Made by a program: the position numbers and the translations under genes | Notes under the pieces: generated by a model | The model's input: only the letters and a program-made list of their open reading frames with translations | What the model was told of the DNA's origin: nothing | The model's database searches: none | Part shown: positions 52,907 to 61,316 of the stretch, one piece after another | Position numbering within the stretch: position 1 is the first letter of the stretch | How the letters are laid out: every line of letters begins with the position of its first letter | Origin: Aliidiomarina minuta | GTDB taxonomy: Bacteria; Pseudomonadota; Gammaproteobacteria; Enterobacterales; Alteromonadaceae | Assembly (NCBI RefSeq): GCF_003987145.1 | Contig: NZ_PIPL01000003.1 | Span: forward strand, 1 to 64,000 | Direction: 5' to 3' | Length of the DNA: 64,000 nucleotides

Positions 52907-53510
52907 GATGAACTCCGGCAGCAGCCAGGGCGGTGCGAGCGCAGGTATCGGCGGCATTAAAATTAAATAGCGGTCCGGGTAACTGGTATTGTGCAAGAAG
53001 TCTGGCAGCTGGTTCAGCAAAGTCATTCAGATCCGATTCAGGACAAATGAGCGTCAATTGCGACAGAGAAAGAGCAAAGGTTTGCAGCATATCTGCCAGC
53101 ACTGATTTTTGCAGAAGCATCACATCAGCGCTTAATGACCCTTCCGTGGTTAAAAGCTGATAGTCCCATTGCCACTGGGTTAAGGGGGTGAAGCCTTGTT
53201 GCTCCAATAACCAGCTTAAAGTAGGCAGGATTTCTGGCGACTTTAAGTGTTGTGGCATGTTGAGTGTCAGCCGCTGATATTGGTCGGCTGATAAGCTAAG
53301 CGATACTTGTGGTCGGCGGTAAAAATTTTTCAGTGGCCGGGAACTCAGGTGTTGTTTAAGCGTCTTAACAACGTGAGAGAGAGATGGTGACTGGGTTAAG
53401 GCAAGTACATGCGATTCGCCCTGCCCAGTCATCAGTTTTATTAAAGTAAAACAAGCGGCTTGCATGTGCAGTGCCAGCACTGGTTTAGGCTGCGGTCGGA
53501 AAATACTCAT
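52899..53510 (-). CDS. Reduced PilM/HofM-like protein
   Basis: A 203-residue protein placed where pilM/hofM normally stands, divergent from mrcA. The N terminus (PVLALHMQAACFTLIKL) and the C terminus (FNFNAADTCARTALAAAGVHHA) align by eye with the ends of PilM, but the protein is much shorter than PilM (about 350) or HofM (about 260), and I see no actin-like ATP-binding motifs. It overlaps the PilN-like gene by eight bases. I consider it a decayed or specialised remnant of the pilus/DNA-uptake cluster. Confidence 0.58.
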   Translation of the reverse strand: MSIFRPQPKPVLALHMQAACFTLIKLMTGQGESHVLALTQSPSLSHVVKTLKQHLSSRPLKNFYRRPQVSLSLSADQYQRLTLNMPQHLKSPEILPTLSWLLEQQGFTPLTQWQWDYQLLTTEGSLSADVMLLQKSVLADMLQTFALSLSQLTLICPESDLNDFAEPAARLLAQYQLPGPLFNFNAADTCARTALAAAGVHHA

Positions 53511-53614
53511 GTGCTATCCCTGTCAGTCTGGGCGCTCCCTGCGCCATTAGGCTTAAAGCTATGCCATAATTTGGCAAAGATCCTGTAAGCCATTACTTAT
53601 TTACGTGAAATTGG

Positions 53615-53643
53615 TTAAATTTAGCGCAGAAAAGCCGTATAAT
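53615..53643 (+). promoter_or_regulatory. Candidate mrcA promoter
   Basis: A perfect TATAAT lies at 53638-53643, with a weak TTAAAT 17 bases upstream at 53615-53620. The -10 overlaps the first ATG of the frame (53642), so a transcript starting near 53650 could not use that ATG. This supports the TTG start at 53687. Confidence 0.5.
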
Positions 53644-53686
53644 GCCCCGTTGTTTTACCATTTTATGCTGCATATTGGGGCTTGCC

Positions 53687-56248
53687 TTGAAGTTTATTAA
53701 ATATCTCCTGTTGACGTTAATTACCCTGGCTTTATTGACAGTAGGCAGCATTGTTGGTCTTTATTATTACGTAAAGCCAGAGTTGCCCAGCGTTAACACA
53801 CTGCGTGATGTGCGTTTGCAGATTCCAATGCAGGTTTATACCGCGGACGGAAAGTTAGTCTCTCAGTTTGGTGAGCAACGGCGAATCCCTCTGTCCCTTG
53901 AAGATATCCCTCAGCCGATGATCGACGCTATCCTGGCTACCGAAGACAGTCGTTTTTATGACCACCGCGGCGTTGACCCTATAGGCGTATTACGTGCTTT
54001 TCGGGTGCTTGTGACGACTGGCTCTATTCGTGAGGGTGCCAGTACTATCACTATGCAGCTGGCGCGGAACTTCTTCCTGACCCGTGAACGGGCCTGGATG
54101 CGGAAAATCAAAGAAACCTTTATTGCGCTGCATATTGAGCAATTGCTGAGCAAAGACGAGATTCTTGAGCTCTATTTAAATAAGCTGGCGTTAGGACATC
54201 GTGCATATGGCGTGGGTGCGGCGGCGGAGGTTTATTATGGTCGTGAACTGGGTCAGTTGAACCTGGCTGAAATAGCGACTATTGCAGGGTTACCGCAGGG
54301 TCCTTCCATTCTTAACCCGATTAGTAACCCACAGGCTTCAGTGCAACGCCGGCGCATTGTATTGCGTCGTATGCTGGACGAGAATCTTATTTCCAATGAA
54401 GAATACCAGGCCGCTTTTGACGCTCCTGTAACGGCCCGTTATCACGGTGCGGTTATCGAAGTTTCTGCGCCTTATCTGGCGGAAATGGTGCGTCATGAAA
54501 TGGTTGAACGTTATGGTGCGGAAACCGCTTATACCAGTGGTTTTAAAGTCTACACCACGGTGCATTCTGAACATCAGCTAGCGGCTGAAAAATCGGTTCG
54601 CGATAACCTGCATGCCTATGATGAACGACATGGTTATCGTGGGCCGGTAAATCGCCTGTGGGGTGACCTGGCGCGGGAGGTTATGTCTGAAGATGAAGAA
54701 CCTGAGCAGACGTTACTGGATCCGGAAACCCGGGCTATTCCTGAACGGCGCGGTAGCGAGCGTTGGGAAAGTGATGAAATAATTGAATATTTAAGTCGTC
54801 AGCGTACATTTGGTCCGCTGGTGCCAGCCGTCGTGATCGATGTCGGCGAGCAGGAAGCTCAGCTTATGCTGCGTAATGGCGACAGTTATCAGCTGGATTG
54901 GCAGGCAATGGACTGGGCGCGTCCCTACATTGATGCAGATCGCCAGGGACCTGCGCCTGAAACCGCCGCAGATATTCTTACTGAAGGTGATCATATCTGG
55001 GTTCGTCGTCTGGACGACGGTAGCAGTTATCGGCTTGCTCAGGTGCCGGGGCCGAGCTCAGCACTGATTGCTCTGCAGCCTGATAGTGGCGCAGTAGCGG
55101 CTATAGTAGGTGGTTATAGTTTTGGTATGAGCCAATATAATCGGGCGTTGCAGGCCAGACGTCAGGTCGGTTCAACCATTAAACCTTTTATTTATGCCGC
55201 CGCGCTGGATGATGACTATACGTTAGGTACGCTGGTCAACGATGCGCCTATTACACAATGGAACCCAGGTGCAGGCTCTGCCTGGCGTCCGCGTAACTCG
55301 CCGGAAGTTTATGATGGCCCGATTCGGTTACGCAAAGCATTAGCTCGTTCCAAGAACGTGGTTTCTGTGCGCTTGATCCGCTCTGTAGGTGTAGACCGCA
55401 CTGCCGAATATATGGAACGTTTTGGTTTTGCCGCGGAAGATATTCCACGCAATGAGTCTCTGTCTCTGGGGTCAGCCTCTTTTACACCGCTAGAGATGGC
55501 CAGAGCTTTTGCTGTTTTTGCGAATGGGGGTTATCTGGTAGACCCGCACTTTATCGCTCGGATTGAAGATTCGGATGGCAATGACACTTATGTCGCCAGC
55601 CCTCCGGTTACCTGTGCTGACTGTCAGTTGCGGGAGCTTTACGAAGACTGGTGGGAGCACGAGCTGCCACAGGCACCGCGTGTTATATCTGAACAAACTG
55701 CGTTTCTGATTACCGAAGGGTTAAACTCAGCGATTTGGGGCGGCGGGAGCTGGCCTAATCAGACTGGCTGGAATGGCACTGGCTGGCGTGCTCAGAACCT
55801 GCGGAATCAAAATATTGCGGGCAAAACGGGTACTACTAACGATGTTCGTGACACCTGGTTTGTGGGTTATTCAACGGGTATCGTAGCGGCTACCTGGGTT
55901 GGTTTCGATAATGTAGAAAATGCGCTGGGGCGCACTACTCTGAATTCGAACCTGGGCCGCAACAGGCAACCTATTGTTGGTTCAGAAGCCGGTGCGACAA
56001 CGGCGTTACCAGGTTGGATCGAATTTATGCGTAGCGCACTCGAAGACTTCCCGTCTGAACCTCTGGAGCTGCCTACAGACATGGTCTCGGTGCGAATCGA
56101 TGAAGACACAGGGTTGCTAAGTAATCAGTCTGGCTACACCAGTCGTTTTGAATACTTTGTGCGTGGTACCGAACCAACCCAGTTTGTGGAGCAGGAAGAC
56201 AGTTCGCCACGTTTGTTTGAAGATGACGATGACGAACTATTTCGTTAA
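53687..56248 (+). CDS. mrcA: Penicillin-binding protein 1A
   Basis: Bifunctional class A enzyme that polymerises and cross-links peptidoglycan. The 853 residues show one membrane anchor, the glycosyltransferase motif ATEDSRFYDHRG and GASTITMQLARN, an OB-like middle domain, and the transpeptidase motifs GSTIKPF (catalytic Ser), SKN and KTGTTND. I start at TTG (53687), because the sequence after it, LKFIKYLL, matches the MKFVKYF start of Escherichia coli MrcA. The ATG at 53642 lies inside a TATAAT box. The stop shares TTAA with the convergent metL. Confidence 0.94.
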   Translation: MKFIKYLLLTLITLALLTVGSIVGLYYYVKPELPSVNTLRDVRLQIPMQVYTADGKLVSQFGEQRRIPLSLEDIPQPMIDAILATEDSRFYDHRGVDPIGVLRAFRVLVTTGSIREGASTITMQLARNFFLTRERAWMRKIKETFIALHIEQLLSKDEILELYLNKLALGHRAYGVGAAAEVYYGRELGQLNLAEIATIAGLPQGPSILNPISNPQASVQRRRIVLRRMLDENLISNEEYQAAFDAPVTARYHGAVIEVSAPYLAEMVRHEMVERYGAETAYTSGFKVYTTVHSEHQLAAEKSVRDNLHAYDERHGYRGPVNRLWGDLAREVMSEDEEPEQTLLDPETRAIPERRGSERWESDEIIEYLSRQRTFGPLVPAVVIDVGEQEAQLMLRNGDSYQLDWQAMDWARPYIDADRQGPAPETAADILTEGDHIWVRRLDDGSSYRLAQVPGPSSALIALQPDSGAVAAIVGGYSFGMSQYNRALQARRQVGSTIKPFIYAAALDDDYTLGTLVNDAPITQWNPGAGSAWRPRNSPEVYDGPIRLRKALARSKNVVSVRLIRSVGVDRTAEYMERFGFAAEDIPRNESLSLGSASFTPLEMARAFAVFANGGYLVDPHFIARIEDSDGNDTYVASPPVTCADCQLRELYEDWWEHELPQAPRVISEQTAFLITEGLNSAIWGGGSWPNQTGWNGTGWRAQNLRNQNIAGKTGTTNDVRDTWFVGYSTGIVAATWVGFDNVENALGRTTLNSNLGRNRQPIVGSEAGATTALPGWIEFMRSALEDFPSEPLELPTDMVSVRIDEDTGLLSNQSGYTSRFEYFVRGTEPTQFVEQEDSSPRLFEDDDDELFR

Positions 56249-58692
56249 TGGCTCTGCTGCGCGGCGAGGTGGCCCAGTAACTGATGCAGATCAGACTGTA
56301 CGCCGCCGGCAGTCACGTGGCGACCGGCACCTGGGCCGCTAATTACCAATGGCATTTCCTGATACCAGTCGCTGTGAATAACAAAAATATTCTCGCCTGG
56401 GATCAGGTTTGCCAGCATGTCGCCCTCTGGAATGAACTCGATGCCAACACGGGCATAACTGCGCCCTTCTTCAACTGAGAAACTCGCCATCAGACGGGGT
56501 ACTTTGCCCTCGTCCTGAGCGTCTTGTCTAAGCTTCTGCATAGGTTCGTCCAGTTCATCCAGACGTTCCAGAAACTCACTCTGGCTGACGGTTTGTAACT
56601 GCCAGGGAACCAGACCGGACACTTCGACGTCCTGCCAATCCAGTTGAGCACCGATGTCCCGAGCGACAATTAAGAGTTTGCGGACTATGTCATGGCAGGA
56701 CAGGTCCTCTCGTGGGTCGGGTTCAGTAAAGCCCTGCTCTCTGGCCTGGCGGACCAGGTCACTGAAAGGCATGCTGCCGTCGAAGTTCTCGAACAACCAG
56801 CTCATGGTGCCGGAAAATATGCCGGCGATACTGCGGATTTTGTCGCCGGAATTCATTAAGTCGTTAATGGCATAGTTCAGCGGCAAACCGGCACCAACGG
56901 TAGTGTTGTAAAGCCATTCGCGCTTGTATTCGTGCTGGATGGTTCTGATTTCGCGGTACAAAGCTTCTTCCGCTGCTCCAGCACGCTTATTGGCACTGAT
57001 TATGTGCATGCCATTGGCAAAAAAGCTTGGGTACAGGCGAGCGACTTCACGAGCATCTGTTAAGTCCATCACCACCAGTTCGTCAAAAGGCGCGTTGGGT
57101 AGTTCACGTAATAATTCAGTTAACACATACGGGCGTGCCAGCCGGTCAAAATTATCAGTCCAGTCCTGCAGGTCGACGCCGCCGTAGTCAAGCCACAGAC
57201 GTTTTGAGTTGGCTATGCCCATAATACGGACATCCACGTTTTCATTCAGGCGGTCACGCTGCTGGCGGAAAAGGCTGATCCACTCGCTGCCGATATTGCC
57301 ACGGCCCAAGACCAGAATGCCGATGCTACGGCGGAAGTTGAATAGCAGACTATGCAGGCGGTTTAACAGGCGTTGGTCGAGTTTTTGTCCTAAAAGCGCT
57401 ATTGCTGAGTTTTTATTGTCCGCCAGCATAAAATGACGCAGGCTCTGCTCTTCTACTTCCCGCTTAAGCACTGCATATTGCTTGCTTTCAGCGATGCGCG
57501 CACCGACCAGCGCCACCATGCTGTAACCACTGACTTCGTGTACATGATGTTCGGCATCTTTGGCAGCCAGCCATTGTTGAATAAACTGCAGGTGGTTTTG
57601 GTGAAAAGCATAGAATTTCTCTGCCGATTCGCTTTCTGACCAGCTAACCAGCGGCGTCAGGTTCATGGCTTCAAAGTTTCTGATTACGCCCTGCTGGCTT
57701 AACGGAATGCTATACAGAACTACATCCTGAAGCGAAGTCAGCACTTTGGCCTGGGCTTCGGTAAAATCATACTGGCCAATACGGGTTTGTTGGTTCTCCA
57801 CTTTTAAGCTGGAACGCACGTTAATGATCATGCGTTCACGGTTCACCGGCTGGAAAGTTCTGGGGTGTAAAACCGGGCTCCCCAGACGCGCCAGTTCTTC
57901 GGCTTCGGCCCAGTCCAGTGAAGGCAGGCTGACGACACGCTCAACTTTGCGTGGATCAGCGGAATAAACTCCCGCGACATCTTTCCAGATAGTGACCTGT
58001 TTTACGTCAATCAGACTGCCGATTAAGGTCGCAGAGTAATCACTGCCGTTACGGCCCAGTAGCAGGGTGCGGCCGGTATCCCGCTCGGCACAGATAAATC
58101 CGGTCACTATAAAGCGGGTACCAGAATGTGGCGCGATACGCTGGATGAGTTTCTCTCGGCTACTGGAGGTATCGATAATAGGCTCAGCCGCATCGTCAGC
58201 ACTCAGGAAGTCGCGACTGTCTATCCAGTCCGCGCGTGTGCCTTGTTTTTGCAGCAAAGTCGCCAACAACCGCGATGACCAGAGCTCACCATACGCGCAG
58301 AGTTCTGCCTGAGGAATCTCTTCATCGCCGATAAGCCAGCTTTGCAGGCGACGAAAGTCGCCTTCCGATAACTCGAATAATTGTTCTTGCTGGCGACCGG
58401 ACAATAATTCTTCAATCAAACCCTGTTGATAACTTTTCAGCGCCTGGAGTAACACCGGTGCATATTCTGGTTGAGTATGACGGGCATCAAGAATGGCCAG
58501 AATACGGTTAGTGGTATCGCCTGCAGCAGACACCACAACCAGGTCGCTGGCGCCAGCATATTCAGTCACGATACGGGCAACACGTCGATAGCAGTACGCA
58601 TCGGCCAAGCTACTGCCGCCAAACTTATGCACCTGAACCTGGTCGGCAATGGTTTGAATGCGCTCAGCAGGGATAGAAGAGTTGTTTGTCAT
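56245..58692 (-). CDS. metL: Bifunctional aspartokinase II / homoserine dehydrogenase II
   Basis: Catalyses the first and third steps from aspartate to homoserine. The 815-residue fusion has the kinase motif VHKFGGSSLAD, GRNGSDYSATLIG and WKDVAGVYSADPR, a degenerate middle regulatory region, and a dehydrogenase half with VLGRGNIGSEW, ISANKRAGA and NATVGAGLP-like YNTTVGAGLP. Similarity throughout is to MetL rather than ThrA. It is divergent from metJ, its expected repressor gene. Confidence 0.95.
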   Translation of the reverse strand: MTNNSSIPAERIQTIADQVQVHKFGGSSLADAYCYRRVARIVTEYAGASDLVVVSAAGDTTNRILAILDARHTQPEYAPVLLQALKSYQQGLIEELLSGRQQEQLFELSEGDFRRLQSWLIGDEEIPQAELCAYGELWSSRLLATLLQKQGTRADWIDSRDFLSADDAAEPIIDTSSSREKLIQRIAPHSGTRFIVTGFICAERDTGRTLLLGRNGSDYSATLIGSLIDVKQVTIWKDVAGVYSADPRKVERVVSLPSLDWAEAEELARLGSPVLHPRTFQPVNRERMIINVRSSLKVENQQTRIGQYDFTEAQAKVLTSLQDVVLYSIPLSQQGVIRNFEAMNLTPLVSWSESESAEKFYAFHQNHLQFIQQWLAAKDAEHHVHEVSGYSMVALVGARIAESKQYAVLKREVEEQSLRHFMLADNKNSAIALLGQKLDQRLLNRLHSLLFNFRRSIGILVLGRGNIGSEWISLFRQQRDRLNENVDVRIMGIANSKRLWLDYGGVDLQDWTDNFDRLARPYVLTELLRELPNAPFDELVVMDLTDAREVARLYPSFFANGMHIISANKRAGAAEEALYREIRTIQHEYKREWLYNTTVGAGLPLNYAINDLMNSGDKIRSIAGIFSGTMSWLFENFDGSMPFSDLVRQAREQGFTEPDPREDLSCHDIVRKLLIVARDIGAQLDWQDVEVSGLVPWQLQTVSQSEFLERLDELDEPMQKLRQDAQDEGKVPRLMASFSVEEGRSYARVGIEFIPEGDMLANLIPGENIFVIHSDWYQEMPLVISGPGAGRHVTAGGVQSDLHQLLGHLAAQQSH

Positions 58693-58761
58693 GTACTGCG
58701 CCTACATAATGTATCGAAAATAGTAATGTGTCGCAGAGCATAACTAAAGTGGCAAGTAAAT

Positions 58762-58777
58762 AGAAGTTTAGATGGCC
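58762..58777. promoter_or_regulatory. Possible tandem MetJ boxes
   Basis: In the 175-base metL/metJ divergent gap, AGAAGTTT and AGATGGCC lie head to tail at 58762-58777. They match the MetJ consensus AGACGTCT at six and five of eight bases. A better single match, AGAGGTCT (seven of eight), at 58856-58863 overlaps the metJ ribosome site. MetJ needs at least two adjacent boxes, so this is a weak assignment. Confidence 0.3.
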
Positions 58778-58867
58778 AAAGAGGCTAAAAAAAGCGATAA
58801 TTGGTTTGTCATAAGCTTATAACTATTGTCGCCTTTGGCGAACTATATCCCAACAAGAGGTCTACTC

Positions 58868-59197
58868 ATGCAATGGAATGGTGATTACATCTATCCGTAT
58901 GCGGAACATGGTAAAAAAAGCGAGCAAGTTAAGAAAGTAACGGTATCTATTCCGATGCGGGTACTCAAGGTACTGACTGACGAGCGCACCCGACGCCAGG
59001 TGAACAACCTGCGGCACGCCACCAACAGTGAATTGCTGTGTGAGGCATTTCTGCACGCTTTTACCGGTCAGCCGCTGCCTGCAGATGACGATTTGCGTAA
59101 AGATAATCCTCATAAAATCCCGGCGAGCGTGCGTGAAGTGCTGGCCGAGCGGGGAATAGAAATAGGCCCTGATGATTTATATGGAGAAGAAGATTAA
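58868..59197 (+). CDS. metJ: Methionine repressor MetJ
   Basis: Ribbon-helix-helix repressor of methionine genes, with S-adenosylmethionine as corepressor. The 109 residues are nearly identical to Escherichia coli MetJ in the core: YPYAEHGKKSEQVKKVTVSI (beta strand), LTDERTRRQVNNLRHATNSE and LLCEAFLHAFTGQPLP. The ATG at 58868 is preceded by AAGAGG. The C-terminal 25 residues are longer and more acidic than in Escherichia coli. Confidence 0.97.
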   Translation: MQWNGDYIYPYAEHGKKSEQVKKVTVSIPMRVLKVLTDERTRRQVNNLRHATNSELLCEAFLHAFTGQPLPADDDLRKDNPHKIPASVREVLAERGIEIGPDDLYGEED

Positions 59198-59210
59198 CTA
59201 GGAGCCTGAA

Positions 59211-59774
59211 ATGAGTCGTCATTTTGAAAAAGCTGCCGGGCTTTGTGAAGCTCGTGACAGCGCAACCGATGAGTATGTATTTAATCAGACCATGCTACGG
59301 ATTAAAGATCCGGAACGCAGCCTCGACTTTTATAGCCGGGTTCTGGGCATGACACTGGTTAAAAAACTTGCCTTTGCGGAAATGAAATTCACCCTCTATT
59401 TTCTTGCCGCAATTCCATCTGAGAAACTGGAGAACTGGTCATCAGATTCAGAGCAACGGCTAGAGCAGACATTTGGTCGGCCGGCTATGCTGGAGCTCAC
59501 CCATAACTGGGGCGACGAAGATAAAGAAGACCTGCAGTACCATAATGGGAATCAGGAACCTAAAGGTTTTGGTCACATTGGGTTTGCGGTACCGGACTTG
59601 AAAGCGGCCTGTGAGCGCTTTGATTCCCTGGGTGTCAGCTTTGTGAAGCGACCTGAAGACGGTAAGATGAATAACCTGGCGTTCATTCAGGATCCCGATG
59701 GTTACTGGATCGAAATTTTTGCTCCTGCTGGCATGGGCGAAGGCCTGGAAGGTCTGTTGGTTGAAGATGAGTAA
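59211..59774 (+). CDS. gloA: Lactoylglutathione lyase (glyoxalase I)
   Basis: Isomerises the methylglyoxal-glutathione adduct to lactoylglutathione. The 187-residue form is longer than Escherichia coli GloA (135) and resembles the eukaryotic/Pseudomonas zinc type. Candidate metal ligands are Gln in FNQTMLRI, Glu in MLELTHNWG, His in FGHIGFAVP and Glu in YWIEIFAP. AGGAG precedes the ATG. It follows metJ by 13 bases, so the two are probably cotranscribed, and a terminator closes the unit. Confidence 0.93.
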   Translation: MSRHFEKAAGLCEARDSATDEYVFNQTMLRIKDPERSLDFYSRVLGMTLVKKLAFAEMKFTLYFLAAIPSEKLENWSSDSEQRLEQTFGRPAMLELTHNWGDEDKEDLQYHNGNQEPKGFGHIGFAVPDLKAACERFDSLGVSFVKRPEDGKMNNLAFIQDPDGYWIEIFAPAGMGEGLEGLLVEDE

Positions 59775-59786
59775 ACACTGAATAGA

Positions 59787-59815
59787 AAAGGCTGCCCGTC
59801 ATAGGCAGCCTTTTT
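59787..59815. terminator. Terminator between gloA and the malic enzyme gene
   Basis: GGCTGCC, a seven-base loop and GGCAGCC form a perfect stem preceded by a short A run (four A, AAAA) and followed by five T. It lies between convergent genes; the T run favours the gloA direction, and the A run is short for the opposite one. Confidence 0.9.
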
Positions 59816-59840
59816 AATATTCAGTTTTATTTTTGTATAT

Positions 59841-61085
59841 TTATTCCTGCATGTAATTCTTGGGTAATTCAATACGCGCTACACCTGAGCGCACGGCAGC
59901 TTCCGCTACCGCTTTAGCGACCCGGCTGCACAGCCGCGGGTCCATTGGTTTAGGAATAATATAGTCACTGCCAAACTGAAGTTTATCAACCCCCGCCGCC
60001 TGCATTACGGCTTCAGAGACCGGCTCTTTAGCCAGTGTCCGGATTGCCTCCACGGCTGCAAGCTTCATTTCATCGTTAATAGCGCTGGCCCTGACATCCA
60101 GTGCACCACGGAAAATAAAAGGGAAGCAAAGCACGTTATTGACCTGATTGGGATAATCTGAGCGACCTGTTGCCATAATTAAATCATCACGGGTAGCTAA
60201 GGCGAGCTCAGGTTTAATTTCCGGGTCCGGATTGGAGCAGGCAAACACAATGGGGTTAGGTGCCATTAATGACAGGTTTTCAGGGCTGAACAGGTTCGGA
60301 CCAGACACTCCGATAAAGATATCTGCACCGGTGATTACATCGGTCAGGGTGCGTTTATCTGTATTGTTGGCAAACAACTGTTTGTACTGATTTAAATCAT
60401 CGCGGCGGGTATGAATAACGCCTTTTGAGTCGAGCATGTAAATATGTTCGCGCTGGGCCCCACACTTAATCAATAACTCCATACAGGCGATAGCTGCGGC
60501 GCCCGCTCCCATGCAAACTATTTGCGCTTCGGCTATGTTTTTACCCTGAACTTCAAGAGCATTGAGCAGCCCCGCAGCTGTTACTATGGCGGTGCCATGC
60601 TGGTCATCATGAAATACTGGCACGTCACAGCGTTCAATCAGTGCCTGTTCAATTTCAAAGCATTCCGGAGCTTTAATGTCTTCCAGGTTGATACCGCCAA
60701 AGGTGTCAGCAATGCTAGCTACTGTGTTAATAAAGTCCTGGGTAGTGCGGTGTTTCACTTCAATATCGATCGAATCCAGACCTGCAAAGCGCTTGAATAA
60801 TAAAGCTTTCCCTTCCATCACCGGTTTAGAAGCCAGCGGCCCCAGATTACCTAAACCCAGAATGGCAGTCCCATTGCTGATCACGGCAACCATGTTGCCT
60901 TTTGCTGTGTACTTGTAGACATCTTCCGGATTTTCCGCGATAGCTCTGACAGGTTCAGCAACTCCAGGGCTGTAGGCTAAAGCCAGGTCTTTACTGGTCT
61001 CTGCTGAAGTAGTCAGCTCGATGCTGATTTTTCCTGGAAAGGGTAATGCATGGTAATCAAGCGCTTGCTGACGAAAGTCTGACAT
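59841..61085 (-). CDS. NADP-dependent malic enzyme, short form
   Basis: Oxidatively decarboxylates malate to pyruvate. The 414 residues contain the malic domain (LALAYSPGVAEPVRAI, with Tyr as acid), the ILGLGNLGPLASKPVMEGKA segment, FHDDQHGTAIVTAAGLLNAL and a Rossmann domain (GAGAAAIACMELL). It lacks the C-terminal phosphotransacetylase-like domain of Escherichia coli MaeB (759 residues). It is a single-gene unit. Confidence 0.93.
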   Translation of the reverse strand: MSDFRQQALDYHALPFPGKISIELTTSAETSKDLALAYSPGVAEPVRAIAENPEDVYKYTAKGNMVAVISNGTAILGLGNLGPLASKPVMEGKALLFKRFAGLDSIDIEVKHRTTQDFINTVASIADTFGGINLEDIKAPECFEIEQALIERCDVPVFHDDQHGTAIVTAAGLLNALEVQGKNIAEAQIVCMGAGAAAIACMELLIKCGAQREHIYMLDSKGVIHTRRDDLNQYKQLFANNTDKRTLTDVITGADIFIGVSGPNLFSPENLSLMAPNPIVFACSNPDPEIKPELALATRDDLIMATGRSDYPNQVNNVLCFPFIFRGALDVRASAINDEMKLAAVEAIRTLAKEPVSEAVMQAAGVDKLQFGSDYIIPKPMDPRLCSRVAKAVAEAAVRSGVARIELPKNYMQE

Positions 61086-61212
61086 ATATAAAACCTGCAG
61101 TTGATGTTTGGATCGTGAGAAGATGCGACTTCAGAGTTTAGCGACTTTTGCGCGCAAGACAAATCTTACCTCCTGACAGATTTTGTGCGCCGCTACTTGC
61201 GCGCAGCCAGTA

Positions 61213-61242
61213 TTGACGGTTAAGGTGTATGCCTAGTTACAT
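61213..61242 (+). promoter_or_regulatory. Weak candidate promoter for the 61317 methyltransferase
   Basis: TTGACG (61213-61218) and TTACAT (61237-61242) are 18 bases apart, about 75 bases before the gene. The -10 is poor. Confidence 0.28.
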
Positions 61243-61316
61243 TTAATTAACCTTCGTAGAGTAGCGACTTTTTATAAAGTGCGCTGTGTGCTCATAACTC
61301 GTGGAATAAAAGTTGT

